Assembly: GCA_045110575.1 (NCBI GenBank)
Contig: JBGCGF010000003.1
Location: 184,579 to 248,578, forward strand
Direction: 5' to 3'
Source: CALDTK01 sp045110575
GTDB taxonomy: Bacteria > Bacteroidota > Bacteroidia > Chitinophagales > Saprospiraceae
DNA length: 64,000 bases
This document shows, piece by piece, positions 1 to 9,666 of the stretch (position 1 is the first letter of the stretch; every line of letters begins with the position of its first letter). The notes beneath the pieces are model-generated. The model had not been told where the DNA came from. It was given only the letters and a program-made list of their open reading frames with translations, and did not search any database. Made by a program: the position numbers and the translations under genes.

Positions 1-3000
1 GAGTATCCTGAGTTTGTTTGCTCGGACTACAATGACATTTTTGGATTCTTCATTGATGGTCCTGGTATCTCCGGCCCATATGAGCGAGGTGGTGTCAACC
101 TAGCAGTAGTTCCAGGAACAACTCTTCCTGTAACAATCAACTCTATTAACCCAGGTACACACGGTACTTCTGGAAGCCCTACCGGTTGTGGACCTCCTGA
201 CGGGTCACTTGCACACAGTGCATTTTATGTAGACAATATAGGAGCGGCAAGCCCTTCATACGATGGTATGACTACTATTCTTGAAGCGGAGGCTACAGTA
301 ATTCCATGTCAAACGTATACTATCCAAATCACGCTAGGTGATGTTGGTGACGGTGTTTTTGATTCAGGTGTTTTCTTGGAGGCCAAGTCCTTTTCAACTC
401 CAGTGCTTCAGGTAGACGTTGAAACGATTTCACTAGCTGGAGACATCGCTGAAGGTTGCGAACCTGCAAAGTTGGTTTTCAAAATAAACGAAGCTTCGAC
501 CGTTGATCGAAATGTTCCTTACACGGTTTCAGGAACGGCGACTCCGGTTACTGATTATGACGCATTACCTGGGATTGTTACAATTCCAGCAGGAGCAACA
601 CAAGCCATTGTACCAATCTCAGCGATTTTAGACGGCCTTAATGAGCCTTCTGAAACCATCATCATCGAGGTTGTCACTGATCTTTGCTCTACCAAAACCG
701 TAAGTTTAAACATTGTGGACCGAGAGATACCTCCTGTTCCATTGGTTTTGGATACAATTGTATGTCCAGGAACGGTAGTTGAGCTTGACGGTACGCTTCC
801 CGCTACAGTTGACACAGAAACTACTTTTACCAATACAACACCTGCTTTTATATCTCCGGTTAATGTACCTACCTATAGAGACATTACTGTTTCTGGAGTG
901 CAGCCTGCGCAGCTACGTCATGGGCTTATCGCACGTGTTTGTGTTGATCTTGTTCACAACAAAATGGAAGATTTGGACTTGTTCCTTTTCGGTCCCAACG
1001 GAAACTACGTAGAGCTTTCTACTGACAATGGAGGCGCGGTGCCTGGCAGTTTTTCAAACGGTTGTTTCACGAGTACTTCTGCAGTTAGCATAGAGGATCC
1101 GCTGGCGGGCCCTGTTTTCAACGGAGAATATCTTCCGGAAGGAGAATGGTCTGGACTATGGAACGATAATGTGAACAATGTCAACGGAGATTGGCGACTT
1201 CAACTTATCGATGATGAGAATGGAGGTAGTGGCCTCTTAAGCGGATGGTCAATAACTTTTGAGCCTATTTACAGCATTGACTACGAGTGGTCACCGGCTG
1301 GAGGATTGTCTTGTACAGACTGTCCAAATCCAAATGCTACCGTCACAGGAACAACTACCTACACTATAAAAGCACGAGATACTTACGGTTGTGAGGAGAG
1401 TGCAAGTGCAAAGATCGCTCTATTCCCGCCAACAACGGCTCCGATACTTTCATGTGTAAGCACATTTGATCAAGTCGTGTTTAATTGGGTAATTGATACA
1501 CCACTTGTCGTTAGATATGAAATCAATATTGACAACGCAGGCTGGACCAACGTTGGGTTAATCCATACGGATACGGTCAGAGGCTTAGCCTTTAATCAAA
1601 CGGTTAATATCCAAGTACGAGCTATCGGCAATTGCGATGATGCTACTTCAACTACAAGCTGTACAACACAAAACTGTACAGCTTATACATTAGGCGCAGC
1701 AGCAGTAGATGCAATTTGCTATGGAGCAAGTGACGGACAAGTTACTTTGACTCCAGCAGGCGGCACAGCCCCATTTACCTATACTATCGGTGCACTTTCA
1801 AATTCTACTGGCGTCTTTGCAAGCTTACCTGCTGGCAACTATACCGCGAACGTGAGTGACGTAAATGGTTGCGGAGGATCGACCACTTTTACAATCGGTC
1901 AGCCACCTGCAATAGTAACATCTGTTTCTGTGGTTGCCCCGACCACCTGTGGAGATCCATTTGTAGCAACTGCTTCGGCCGTTTCGCCTGCGGGAGGACC
2001 ATACACATATGCATGGACAGGTGGCTTAACAGGTGATGTACAGAGTTTCAGCTCAAGCGGAACGTACTATGTTACGATCACCGATAATGCAATGTGTCCT
2101 GCACTAGATTCGGCTGTAATTGTTGTACCCGACGTGCTAGCAGCGACTTATAGCGTCACCAATATCAGCTGCGCTGGTGAGGATGATGCTGTACTGAGTA
2201 TTTCAGCTAATCATGGAACCGGTACAATTGAATATGGTCTCAATGGTGTTTATGGTACAACGACAACCTTCACCGCTTTAGCGCCGAATAGTTACGTGCT
2301 CAGCGCAAGAGATGCGCTCGGATGTGTAGTTGACACCACTATTGTTATTACTGACCCTGTTCAAATGACGCTTACTATAGGTAAGCGTGACATTGGATGC
2401 AACGGAGATAGCGATGGTAAGGCCTGGGTTGAAGTATTTGATAATAGAGGTCCCGTAACGTACTCATGGTCAGGTTCGACAGAAGCGTCTGACACTTTAC
2501 GAAACCTTTTTCCTGGAAAGGTTTATATCACGGTTACTGACTCAGCTGGCTGTTCTGTACTTGATTCTGTTGAGTTATTTGAGGCTGGTCTTTTGACAGC
2601 GACAATGACTCCTGATAGCGTTAAATGTTTTGGCGAAAGCACGGGTTCTTTGCAAGTAAATACACTTGGTGGACGAGGACCATATTCCTTCGCTTGGAGC
2701 ACAGGTGTCACTACCACCGATAGTTTACTTTCAGGGTTGCCACAGGGTGCGTATTCGGTTGTAGTATCCGACAGTGAAGGCTGTAGTTTTGGAGTAAATG
2801 CAACGATAGGCATGCCAGCCTTGCTTCGTGTTTCTCATACAGCTCAGCCAGTAACATGTGCTGGGACAAGCACGGGTGCTATTAATCTAAACGTTACTGG
2901 AGGAACAGGGCCATACAGGTTTGCTTGGTCTGATAGCTCAACGGATGAAGACCGCGCAGCTCTTGCATCGGGCACGTATGATGTTGTCGTCACCGATGCA

Positions 3001-4998
3001 AATGATTGTACAATTGCGTATCAAGTTATCTTGCAAGATCCAGGGGTGCTAACAGTAGGTTTCGCAACGACAAACGTGTCTTGCTTTGGTTACAATGATG
3101 GATCGATTACAAGTACACCAAATGGCGGCCTTTCGCCATACGTATACGCCTGGACAGGACCGAACGGATATTCCTTCTTTGGTCCAAACCCACAACAACT
3201 AGTCGCAGGTGACTACATGCTTAACTTTAGGGATAATTATGGTTGTTCCATACTCGATACGATTACCATTACCGAACCAGATGCTGTAATCTTAACTATC
3301 CCTTTGAGTGATAGTATTTGTTTTGGCTCAAGCACAGGTAATACCTTCGTGTCGGTTGATGGAGGAACGGCACCATTCCAGTATCTATGGGACAATGGGG
3401 AAGTGGCTGACACTGCTTTTGCACTTTCTGCGGGAATACACACCGTTGATGTTACGGATGCAAATGCCTGCATTTATAAAGGTACTACGACCGTTAATTC
3501 ACTGCCAATCATTACGCTAGAACTTGATCAGGCAGGTATTGTCTGCTATGGAGACAGTAATGGAACGGCGAGCATCTTGCAGGTGAATTATGGCGGAGTT
3601 CCTAGAGCATTGTCAACGATGACTTATAGCTGGAGACATGATGTAACAGAAGTCGGACCAGTAGTAACAGGTCTAGGAGGACGTCAAGAAGCAGTTGTAA
3701 CGGCAACGGATTTTAGAGGCTGTACTGCTGCTGATTCCATTGTGATTTTCGAACCGACCCCAATTTCAGCTACAGCCGTCGTGCTCAACGACGTTAGTTG
3801 TCGAGACGGCGCAGATGGTGGCGCGGAGATTAGTGTTGAGGGTGGAATACCGGGATATACCTATAGTTGGTTGAGCCCAGTAAGTGCGCCTACCGATGCA
3901 ATTACCAATGAGCTAACGGCTGGGGTGCATGATGTAGTTGGAATTGATGCCAATGGCTGTACTGATACTGTTTCGGTGACTTTGCGTGAGCCGGATAGCT
4001 TGCTTGCAAACTTTGAGGTTCGTGAGGTCAACTGTTTTGACCGCAATTCGGGCTTTGCTAGTATCGAAGTGCGTGGTGGGGTAAGCCCTTATGTCTATGC
4101 TTGGCCAGATGGTTCAAGGGGCACTCAGCTTGACAGTCTCTCAGAAGGTGACTATGAATTGCTTGTAACAGATGCAAATGGTTGTGTACTCAGAGACACC
4201 GCAATCATAGGAACTGCTTCGACAGTTTCTCTTTCTGGAGAAGGTTTTGGCGTAAGCTGCAATGGAGACCGAGATGGTGCCATTGAACTAAATGCCTTCG
4301 GTGGAAATGGTCCTTACCAATATCAAATCAGTGGTGTAGATTTCAACATCTTTTCAGAGTTCAGATACCTCCAACCAAATAGGTACTGGGCTTTGGCAAT
4401 GGATAGAGACGGATGCCCATCTGATACGATGTACCTCACAGTTGAAGAACCGCAACCAATCATTGTCGAAGCCGGAGAGGAAATCGAAATTGAACTAGGC
4501 GAATCGGTTGAGATGTTTGCTCAAGTATTCAATAGTCAGGGAATGGTAGACTACCTGTGGCTGCCAAACGATAGTACCATCTTTAGCTGTCAATCTTGTC
4601 CTAATCCAACGGTACGCCCAACGTTCCAAGGCATTATTCAGGTTCAAGTAATAGACTCTACTGGATGTGAAGCTGAGGATTACATCCGAATCAAGCTTCG
4701 CAAAGAACTTCAGGCCCTTGTTCCTACTGGATTCACTCCGAATAATGATGGTAGAGATGATCGTCTCCTTATCCATGGTAAAGCCGGAACTGAAGTGATC
4801 TCATTCAAGGTCTTTGATCGCTGGGGAGATGTTGTTTTCGCTGATGGAGGCTATCGAGTTAACGATGAAAATCGAGGCTGGAATGGTCGAATTAAAGATG
4901 CTTATGCCAATGGCGGTGTCTACATCTGGGAAGCGAAACTGCGCTACATAGATGGAGCAATTGAAACGCTAACCGGCCAGACAACCTTGGTGCGATAG
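1..4998 (+). CDS. Giant T9SS-secreted SprB-repeat adhesin, 5' end outside window
   Basis: The frame is open from base 1, so the start lies upstream and 1665 residues are visible. Bases 1-400 resemble a choice-of-anchor L type region (FFIDGPG). A Calx-beta-like stretch follows (about 430-720), then a P/proprotein-convertase domain (about 820-1260, with DLDLFLFGPNG and a DDENGGSG turn). From about 1680 to 4440 there are around eleven SprB-type repeats, each with a V/I-x-C-(F/Y/N)-G start, a D/S-G core and a PYxYxW end. The last 90 residues (from about 4720) are a CHU_C gliding-motility C-terminus (TPNNDGRDD, FDRWGDVVF), the T9SS type B sorting signal. By family knowledge such proteins are cell-surface adhesins or gliding adhesins. 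The role here is inferred; the domain reading is secure. Confidence 0.93.
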   Translation, partial: EYPEFVCSDYNDIFGFFIDGPGISGPYERGGVNLAVVPGTTLPVTINSINPGTHGTSGSPTGCGPPDGSLAHSAFYVDNIGAASPSYDGMTTILEAEATVIPCQTYTIQITLGDVGDGVFDSGVFLEAKSFSTPVLQVDVETISLAGDIAEGCEPAKLVFKINEASTVDRNVPYTVSGTATPVTDYDALPGIVTIPAGATQAIVPISAILDGLNEPSETIIIEVVTDLCSTKTVSLNIVDREIPPVPLVLDTIVCPGTVVELDGTLPATVDTETTFTNTTPAFISPVNVPTYRDITVSGVQPAQLRHGLIARVCVDLVHNKMEDLDLFLFGPNGNYVELSTDNGGAVPGSFSNGCFTSTSAVSIEDPLAGPVFNGEYLPEGEWSGLWNDNVNNVNGDWRLQLIDDENGGSGLLSGWSITFEPIYSIDYEWSPAGGLSCTDCPNPNATVTGTTTYTIKARDTYGCEESASAKIALFPPTTAPILSCVSTFDQVVFNWVIDTPLVVRYEINIDNAGWTNVGLIHTDTVRGLAFNQTVNIQVRAIGNCDDATSTTSCTTQNCTAYTLGAAAVDAICYGASDGQVTLTPAGGTAPFTYTIGALSNSTGVFASLPAGNYTANVSDVNGCGGSTTFTIGQPPAIVTSVSVVAPTTCGDPFVATASAVSPAGGPYTYAWTGGLTGDVQSFSSSGTYYVTITDNAMCPALDSAVIVVPDVLAATYSVTNISCAGEDDAVLSISANHGTGTIEYGLNGVYGTTTTFTALAPNSYVLSARDALGCVVDTTIVITDPVQMTLTIGKRDIGCNGDSDGKAWVEVFDNRGPVTYSWSGSTEASDTLRNLFPGKVYITVTDSAGCSVLDSVELFEAGLLTATMTPDSVKCFGESTGSLQVNTLGGRGPYSFAWSTGVTTTDSLLSGLPQGAYSVVVSDSEGCSFGVNATIGMPALLRVSHTAQPVTCAGTSTGAINLNVTGGTGPYRFAWSDSSTDEDRAALASGTYDVVVTDANDCTIAYQVILQDPGVLTVGFATTNVSCFGYNDGSITSTPNGGLSPYVYAWTGPNGYSFFGPNPQQLVAGDYMLNFRDNYGCSILDTITITEPDAVILTIPLSDSICFGSSTGNTFVSVDGGTAPFQYLWDNGEVADTAFALSAGIHTVDVTDANACIYKGTTTVNSLPIITLELDQAGIVCYGDSNGTASILQVNYGGVPRALSTMTYSWRHDVTEVGPVVTGLGGRQEAVVTATDFRGCTAADSIVIFEPTPISATAVVLNDVSCRDGADGGAEISVEGGIPGYTYSWLSPVSAPTDAITNELTAGVHDVVGIDANGCTDTVSVTLREPDSLLANFEVREVNCFDRNSGFASIEVRGGVSPYVYAWPDGSRGTQLDSLSEGDYELLVTDANGCVLRDTAIIGTASTVSLSGEGFGVSCNGDRDGAIELNAFGGNGPYQYQISGVDFNIFSEFRYLQPNRYWALAMDRDGCPSDTMYLTVEEPQPIIVEAGEEIEIELGESVEMFAQVFNSQGMVDYLWLPNDSTIFSCQSCPNPTVRPTFQGIIQVQVIDSTGCEAEDYIRIKLRKELQALVPTGFTPNNDGRDDRLLIHGKAGTEVISFKVFDRWGDVVFADGGYRVNDENRGWNGRIKDAYANGGVYIWEAKLRYIDGAIETLTGQTTLVR

Positions 4999-5056
4999 TA
5001 GTATTGCGTTGACTTTTGAGTCAAAGTGGATGAAATGAGTAACTTAGGCTTGTGAT

Positions 5057-5103
5057 AAAAGGTCATTTGATCCCATCCGTGGTCAGGTGACCTTTTAATT
5101 TTT
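5057..5103 (+). terminator. Intrinsic terminator after the SprB-repeat gene
   Basis: Perfect 9-bp stem AAAAGGTCA (5057-5065) with TGACCTTTT (5088-5096), 22-nt loop, followed by an AATTTTTT tract. It lies 60 bases after the adhesin stop codon. Confidence 0.7.
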
Positions 5104-5128
5104 TACTCGACATCAAAAAAATATGCAG

Positions 5129-5166
5129 TTAGATGTTGCTACATCTAATGTAGTTACATATATTTG
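5129..5166 (+). promoter_or_regulatory. MarR-type operator overlapping the marR-yceI promoter
   Basis: TTAGATGTTGCTACATCTAA (5129-5148) is a perfect inverted repeat with 8-bp arms and a 4-bp centre. A second, shorter one (ATGTA-GT-TACAT, 5148-5159) abuts it. The -33 TTG (5136-5138) lies inside the first palindrome, and the -7 box TATATTTG (5159-5166) follows 20 bases later. Occupation by the MarR protein encoded just downstream would block RNA polymerase, so autoregulation is the simple inference. Confidence 0.72.
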
Positions 5167-5170
5167 CATC

Positions 5171-5647
5171 ATGCCCAGCATTGATGAAATCATAAAACAG
5201 AAGTCTTTTGAATCCGCTCAGCAGAAGGTACTGATCAATTTAGTGTTTTCTGGAGGTTGGGCCAAGTCGCATGGTGCGGGCTTTTTAAAGCCTTTCAACC
5301 TCACTTGGCAGCAGTTCAATCTGATGCGGATATTAAGAGGTCAAAAAGGAAAGGCTGTGCCTTTGCGAGTTTTGGCTGAACGCATGCTTGATCCACAGAG
5401 CAACGCAAGTAGACTTGTAGACAAGCTAGTCGAAAAAGGTTTGGTTGATCGTCACGTTTGTCCAGATGATCGCAGACAGGTAAGGCTCAGTCTTTCTAAG
5501 AATGGAGATACCACCCTTGACAACGCTTTTATAGCGATGAGAAAAGCGACAGAAGCCATCGGCGGCGACCTCAGTAATGATGAATTAAATCAACTTAGCG
5601 ATCTACTTGATCGATTAAGAAACCCACGCAAAAACAACGAACTATGA
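5171..5647 (+). CDS. MarR family transcriptional regulator
   Basis: A 158-residue winged-helix protein. The centre has the usual MarR order: helix-turn-helix (LRVLAERMLDPQSNASRLVDKL) and then the wing with the DDRRQ signature (CPDDRRQVRLSLSKNG). A longer frame starts at 5123, but ATG 5171 is chosen because MPSIDEIIKQ begins the family-like part and because the longer start would lie upstream of the -7 box. ATG 5171 is only 4 bases after that box, so the transcript may be leaderless. The stop overlaps the start of the yceI-like gene (ATGA), so the two are one operon. By family knowledge it is a ligand- or redox-sensing repressor; the signal is unknown. Confidence 0.9.
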   Translation: MPSIDEIIKQKSFESAQQKVLINLVFSGGWAKSHGAGFLKPFNLTWQQFNLMRILRGQKGKAVPLRVLAERMLDPQSNASRLVDKLVEKGLVDRHVCPDDRRQVRLSLSKNGDTTLDNAFIAMRKATEAIGGDLSNDELNQLSDLLDRLRNPRKNNEL

Positions 5648-6234
5648 ATTTTCCAAAATTTCTTCTTTCAGCGACGCTTATATTAGGCCTTTCTGTAGGA
5701 CTTCTAAGTGCTCAAACATTCTCTGTCGATACCGAAGCAAGCTCAGTCAAGTGGACTGCAAGTAAGGTTATTGGAGGAGGACACAACGGATCAGTAAGCC
5801 TCGCTAGCGGTAAGCTTGTCTTGGAAAATGGTCAACTAAGTCAAGGCTCTTTTGCTGCTGACATGACTACTGTATCAGTTGATGATTTAACTGGTGGCAT
5901 GGCAGATAAGCTAAGTGGTCACCTTTTCAGCGATGACTTCTTCGGAGTTACTGAGAACCCATCTTCTTCATTTATCATCAATTCGATTGAAAAGACTGGT
6001 GTCAATGTTTACAGTGTAACAGGAGACTTAACGATCAAAGGACAGATGAACTCTGTGACTTTCCCTGCAGCTCTAGCATGGGATAATGAGCTTCCAACTG
6101 CTACTGCTACTGTTGCCGTAGATCGTACGAAGTTCGGTATCCGTTACGGATCAGGAAGCTTTTTCGACGATCTTGGAGACAAGGCTATCGAAGATGAGTT
6201 TCAACTAGAAATCAAGTTGGTAGGTAAGCGCTAA
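5644..6234 (+). CDS. YceI family secreted/periplasmic protein
   Basis: A 196-residue protein with a signal peptide (cleavage after LLSAQ, about residue 24) and a full-length YceI domain: FSVDTEASSVKWTASK at the start, the L-x-G-H-L-x-S-D-D-F-F core and the closing TKFGIRYGSG segment. YceI proteins are lipocalin-like barrels that bind polyisoprenoid or amphiphilic ligands in the periplasm. The start codon overlaps the marR stop by 4 bases, so expression should follow the MarR regulator. MarR-YceI pairs are common in Bacteroidota. The ligand cannot be told from the sequence. Confidence 0.93.
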   Translation: MNFPKFLLSATLILGLSVGLLSAQTFSVDTEASSVKWTASKVIGGGHNGSVSLASGKLVLENGQLSQGSFAADMTTVSVDDLTGGMADKLSGHLFSDDFFGVTENPSSSFIINSIEKTGVNVYSVTGDLTIKGQMNSVTFPAALAWDNELPTATATVAVDRTKFGIRYGSGSFFDDLGDKAIEDEFQLEIKLVGKR

Positions 6235-6257
6235 GCGTTTGACTTCAATCCGGTTAG

Positions 6258-6272
6258 GCTTTCGCCAAAACC
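6258..6272 (+). repeat. Dispersed 15-mer, exact copy (intergenic)
   Basis: GCTTTCGCCAAAACC. This copy lies between the yceI-like stop and its terminator hairpin, so coding constraint cannot explain it. Confidence 0.8.
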
Positions 6273-6278
6273 AAATAC

Positions 6279-6315
6279 AAGAGCTTCTTCCGTTCACGGG
6301 AGGAGCTCTTTTTTT
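6279..6315 (+). terminator. Intrinsic terminator of the marR-yceI operon
   Basis: AAGAGCTTCTTCCG (6279-6292) pairs with CGGGAGGAGCTCTT (6297-6310) through two G-U pairs, followed by a run of T. The following 294 bases to the next gene hold nothing I recognise. Confidence 0.82.
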
Positions 6316-6609
6316 GTGCGTACTCTATCCTGTCGAAGTCTGATTACGTAAGGATTCTAAAGGAAGATTTCCAGTAAGAGGTCTATGATAGCGCACATTA
6401 GGATAGGGTGGTATTGTTTTATTGATCCACTACTCGGAATGCGTCATTCGTAACTATACCATTGGTCCCGGCAAAAGATAGCTAGGAACAAAATCAGTAT
6501 TACCGCAGGATTCTGCGTCACAAAGTTTGGATGGACTGGGCCCCGTCCAACGGATTCGAGTGACCTAAGTCTTGTTACGCGATTCCTTTTTCGCAGTAAA
6601 GAGATCTCT

Positions 6610-8178
6610 CTAACTCTTAATAATCTTATTAAACCAGACTTGGCTTTCTGATTCGATTTGCAAGATGTAAAGTCCTGTAGGCAACGATGAAAGACTAATC
6701 TGTTCGCTAAATTTTCCTGCTAGGATAGTCTTCCCTGAGATAGATAAGACTCTGTATTGGTCAGCTTTTGTGTCGCTATCAACTGTAACCGTAACGCTAT
6801 TTGAAGCTGGGTTAGGGAAAATGCGAATGCCTTCAGATTCAACGGTAGTTTCATTTGAAGAGACAAAGGAAGAGAGTTCTGATATCTCGCAATCAGTGAG
6901 TGCACGATCGTAGATTTTTACATCGTCAAGATCTCCTCTGAAGAATTGGTTGCCTGCTGAACGGCCACTTCCTAGAATGATAGCAGGGTTTGGATCGATG
7001 CTACTCGCATCGTCGTCTTTTTCTTGAACACTAACTAATTCCCCATTTAAGTAATAACGTGAAATCGTTTGATCTAGGACAAGAGCTACATGATACCAAA
7101 CGTCCGCATCAACCTCAATTTCAGCCATGCTGGTTGTTCCGCCTGCTAGCAATCTCATTTTTCCATTAAAGAAGTCTCCTCTAAGAATCCCATGTTCAAG
7201 CGCTACGTCATCTTGTGTCATGAACGTTTGTATTAGGCCCGTTAACTGTAATGAACTCTGTGAAGGGCGCACCCACAAGCTCACTGTACGTGATTTTTCA
7301 TCGACAGTGATAGGGAGCTTTATAAAGTCAGACGATCCGTTGAACTGTATAGCTTTTTGAGCATAGCCAAATCGATCTGTTGTCGGAATCGTTCCGTTCA
7401 TTATTCCGCTCTGAGCTCTCCTTGAAGATTCCAAAGCATTACCATTAAGCTTGTAAGATGCTAGGTGGCTACCTGACGTATCTGGCGCTGTACTAAAATA
7501 TAGTGTGGCAACATCACATGGTGTTAGCTCTCTCTGGTAAAATTTAAACTCGTCAATTGCCCCTTTAAAAAACTGCTCAGTACCGCGCCTTCCACTAGCG
7601 ATCAGTAGTTCGCTATTGGGCGCTACTGTTGAGCCATATTCGTTCGAGGTATCTTGCAAAATCAAGCCTCCGTTTAAATATGTTTTGACAGTATTGTTGC
7701 CATGCGAAAGTGTAAAGTGTTGCCATGTATCAAGGACAGCGGGTATTCTAATACCGTTGTTTCCATGAGGCATGCAGGTCACTACTGAGTTTGCCGTCGA
7801 CATTGCAAGTAATCCTGCATTTAAGGATGCATTATCTTGAGCAAAAGCAACATTTTGCCCTGCTCCATTTCTTCCTGCGCCAAGTATGTCAGTTGATTTA
7901 AGCCAACAAGCTGCTGTCCTTGTGCTTATGTCTTCAGCATAACCCGTTGCAATCGAGGTGCCTCCAGTGCTGACGTCCAATGCTTTTCCTGCGATGGCAG
8001 AAGGCCCTTCTTGATATTGAAGTGTTTGGGAAGAAGAGAGAGTGGTCCCACTGTTTCCTGCATTAACTAGCTCATTTTCAAAACTGATACTAAGCAGTAA
8101 GTCAGAAGTGATGTCTTGTGCGCTTGATGCGGTGCTTACGAGGAAGGCAAGCAGACAGAGAAATAGATGTGGTTTCAT
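6610..8178 (-). CDS. Secreted LamG/concanavalin-like protein with T9SS sorting domain
   Basis: A 522-residue protein with signal peptide MKPHLFLCLLAFLVSTASSAQ. There are two LamG-like jelly-roll domains (about residues 25-225 and 245-430), each ending in the same F-(F/K)-G-(A/D)-(I/L)-D-(E/D)-(F/V)-K-(F/I)-Y strand motif, then a T9SS type A C-terminal domain (IRIFPNPASNSVTVTVDSD ... LPTGLYILQIES ... IIKS). LamG domains usually bind glycans or surface ligands. It stands alone and converges on the yceI-like operon. The substrate is unknown. Confidence 0.9.
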   Translation of the reverse strand: MKPHLFLCLLAFLVSTASSAQDITSDLLLSISFENELVNAGNSGTTLSSSQTLQYQEGPSAIAGKALDVSTGGTSIATGYAEDISTRTAACWLKSTDILGAGRNGAGQNVAFAQDNASLNAGLLAMSTANSVVTCMPHGNNGIRIPAVLDTWQHFTLSHGNNTVKTYLNGGLILQDTSNEYGSTVAPNSELLIASGRRGTEQFFKGAIDEFKFYQRELTPCDVATLYFSTAPDTSGSHLASYKLNGNALESSRRAQSGIMNGTIPTTDRFGYAQKAIQFNGSSDFIKLPITVDEKSRTVSLWVRPSQSSLQLTGLIQTFMTQDDVALEHGILRGDFFNGKMRLLAGGTTSMAEIEVDADVWYHVALVLDQTISRYYLNGELVSVQEKDDDASSIDPNPAIILGSGRSAGNQFFRGDLDDVKIYDRALTDCEISELSSFVSSNETTVESEGIRIFPNPASNSVTVTVDSDTKADQYRVLSISGKTILAGKFSEQISLSSLPTGLYILQIESESQVWFNKIIKS

Positions 8179-8736
8179 ATCGATATACTGTGTAAGATCT
8201 TAATGGGGGCTAGCTCAAAGGGTATCCCTTCTAGTATGAAGGTAATAATTTCTCAATAGTAGATTGTCGACGAGATATTCAGGACGAAAATCGTCTGCAA
8301 ATCCTTAGTAGTTATTGAGTGATTCTTGTACATTTTCAATCAATGTATGATTGGTCATTATTAATCGCGAGTTGACCATCTCTTAATCAATCATGGGCTA
8401 TCACCGTTACATCGGCAGCTGATGTTGTCCCTTGAATTGAAAGCGATTTAGTGGAAATTAGCTTTTGGCGAGCCTTTAAAAACGATTACCACTGATGACC
8501 AATTAGTAAAGAAGGGCCTCTATCTCATCTCGACTCTTGTTGAATTAGCATGATACTTAGCGATATACCGAGTCGAGGTGCTAGTTTGTGCATTTCAGCA
8601 GCAGAAATGCATGGCCTGCTTTATTGAGTAAAGTTGATTCGCTCAACGGTCAATTTTTCAGCCTGCTCTAGTGAGGCTACCGATCTCGCAAAGTCAACCT
8701 GCTTTTAAACTTGATTTTCTTCTTTCCGTATTAGAG
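8179..8736. other. Long intergenic region between divergent genes
   Basis: About 560 bases between the divergent LamG and glycosyltransferase starts. I find no convincing ORF, RNA or repeat. The first 70 bases should hold the promoter of the minus-strand LamG gene. The 100 bases before 8737 are pyrimidine-rich, without a clear TAnnTTTG box. Confidence 0.4.
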
Positions 8737-9627
8737 ATGACTGTAAACAATACTCCTCCTGTGCCGCGAAACGTTCTCATAGTCATTCCTTGCAAAGACG
8801 AGGAAGCAACCGTTGAAGAGACACTCTTGTCTCTGCTAGGCCAACAAGGGTGTGATGTCCAAGTTGTACTCGTAGATGATGGCTCAACTGACCAGACAGC
8901 AGCGATAGTAAAGGGGCTTGCTTCAGCACACCCAAATCTTACTTACGTTTCTTCAGCTACCAATACACAGCGAGAAAGCGGCGCCGGTATCGCTAAAGTC
9001 GTGAAGTTTGGGCTTTCCCAAGTAGACTTAACCTCCTTTGATTACGTGGCAAAATTTGACGCCGACCTTGTCTTTCCAAATGGCTATATCGATGCCTGCC
9101 TGGCCGAATTTGAGAAGGAAGAGCAGTTGGGATTGGTAGGAGGTAGTTGCTCTATCGAATCAGAGAGCGGTAAGTGGGTCACGGAAAAAGTGACGAACGA
9201 TGATCACATCAGAGGTGCCTTAAAGCTCTACAGGTCGAGCGCATTCTCAGACATTGGAGGGATTGCACCTGCGACTGGCTGGGATACGATCGATGAGCAC
9301 AAACTCCGGTTCCACAATTGGACTTTGAAGTTGATTCCAGACTTGCATGTAAAACAGTACAGGGAAACCAACGCAGCTACCGACCCGCAAAAAATGGCGC
9401 GGAAAATCGGCCTGTCGCTCTACCACATGCGTTACAACCTCATTGTTGTTGGAATAAGCATTGCAAAACGTGCCTTCGTCGGTAATTCTCGTCTTCCGTT
9501 CGGAGGACTATTCGCCGGCTACCTTTCTGGATACAAGGCCAATAAGCCTAGGTTCCTCACGAAAGAGGAATCCAAACTGGCTAACAAGTATCGAATGAAC
9601 GGTTACTTAAAGAAGCTTGGACTCTAA
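8737..9627 (+). CDS. Family 2 glycosyltransferase
   Basis: A 296-residue soluble GT-A enzyme. The N-terminus has VLIVIPCKDEEATVEETL and the nucleotide-sugar motif VVLVDDGSTDQT, followed by the metal-binding D-x-D (KFDADLVFPNGYI). A W-D-T-I-D-E acceptor-loop motif (residues about 187-192) and a positively charged C-terminal helix region follow. No membrane segments are evident. The frame is open from a GTG at 8671, but ATG 8737 fits the family start better. Such enzymes move a sugar from a nucleotide donor to surface glycans or lipids. The gene stands alone and converges with mutS. Confidence 0.88.
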   Translation: MTVNNTPPVPRNVLIVIPCKDEEATVEETLLSLLGQQGCDVQVVLVDDGSTDQTAAIVKGLASAHPNLTYVSSATNTQRESGAGIAKVVKFGLSQVDLTSFDYVAKFDADLVFPNGYIDACLAEFEKEEQLGLVGGSCSIESESGKWVTEKVTNDDHIRGALKLYRSSAFSDIGGIAPATGWDTIDEHKLRFHNWTLKLIPDLHVKQYRETNAATDPQKMARKIGLSLYHMRYNLIVVGISIAKRAFVGNSRLPFGGLFAGYLSGYKANKPRFLTKEESKLANKYRMNGYLKKLGL

Positions 9628-9666
9628 TATTTCTAGCTGATCGGCGCTTTAGAATTCGCTTTGGTT

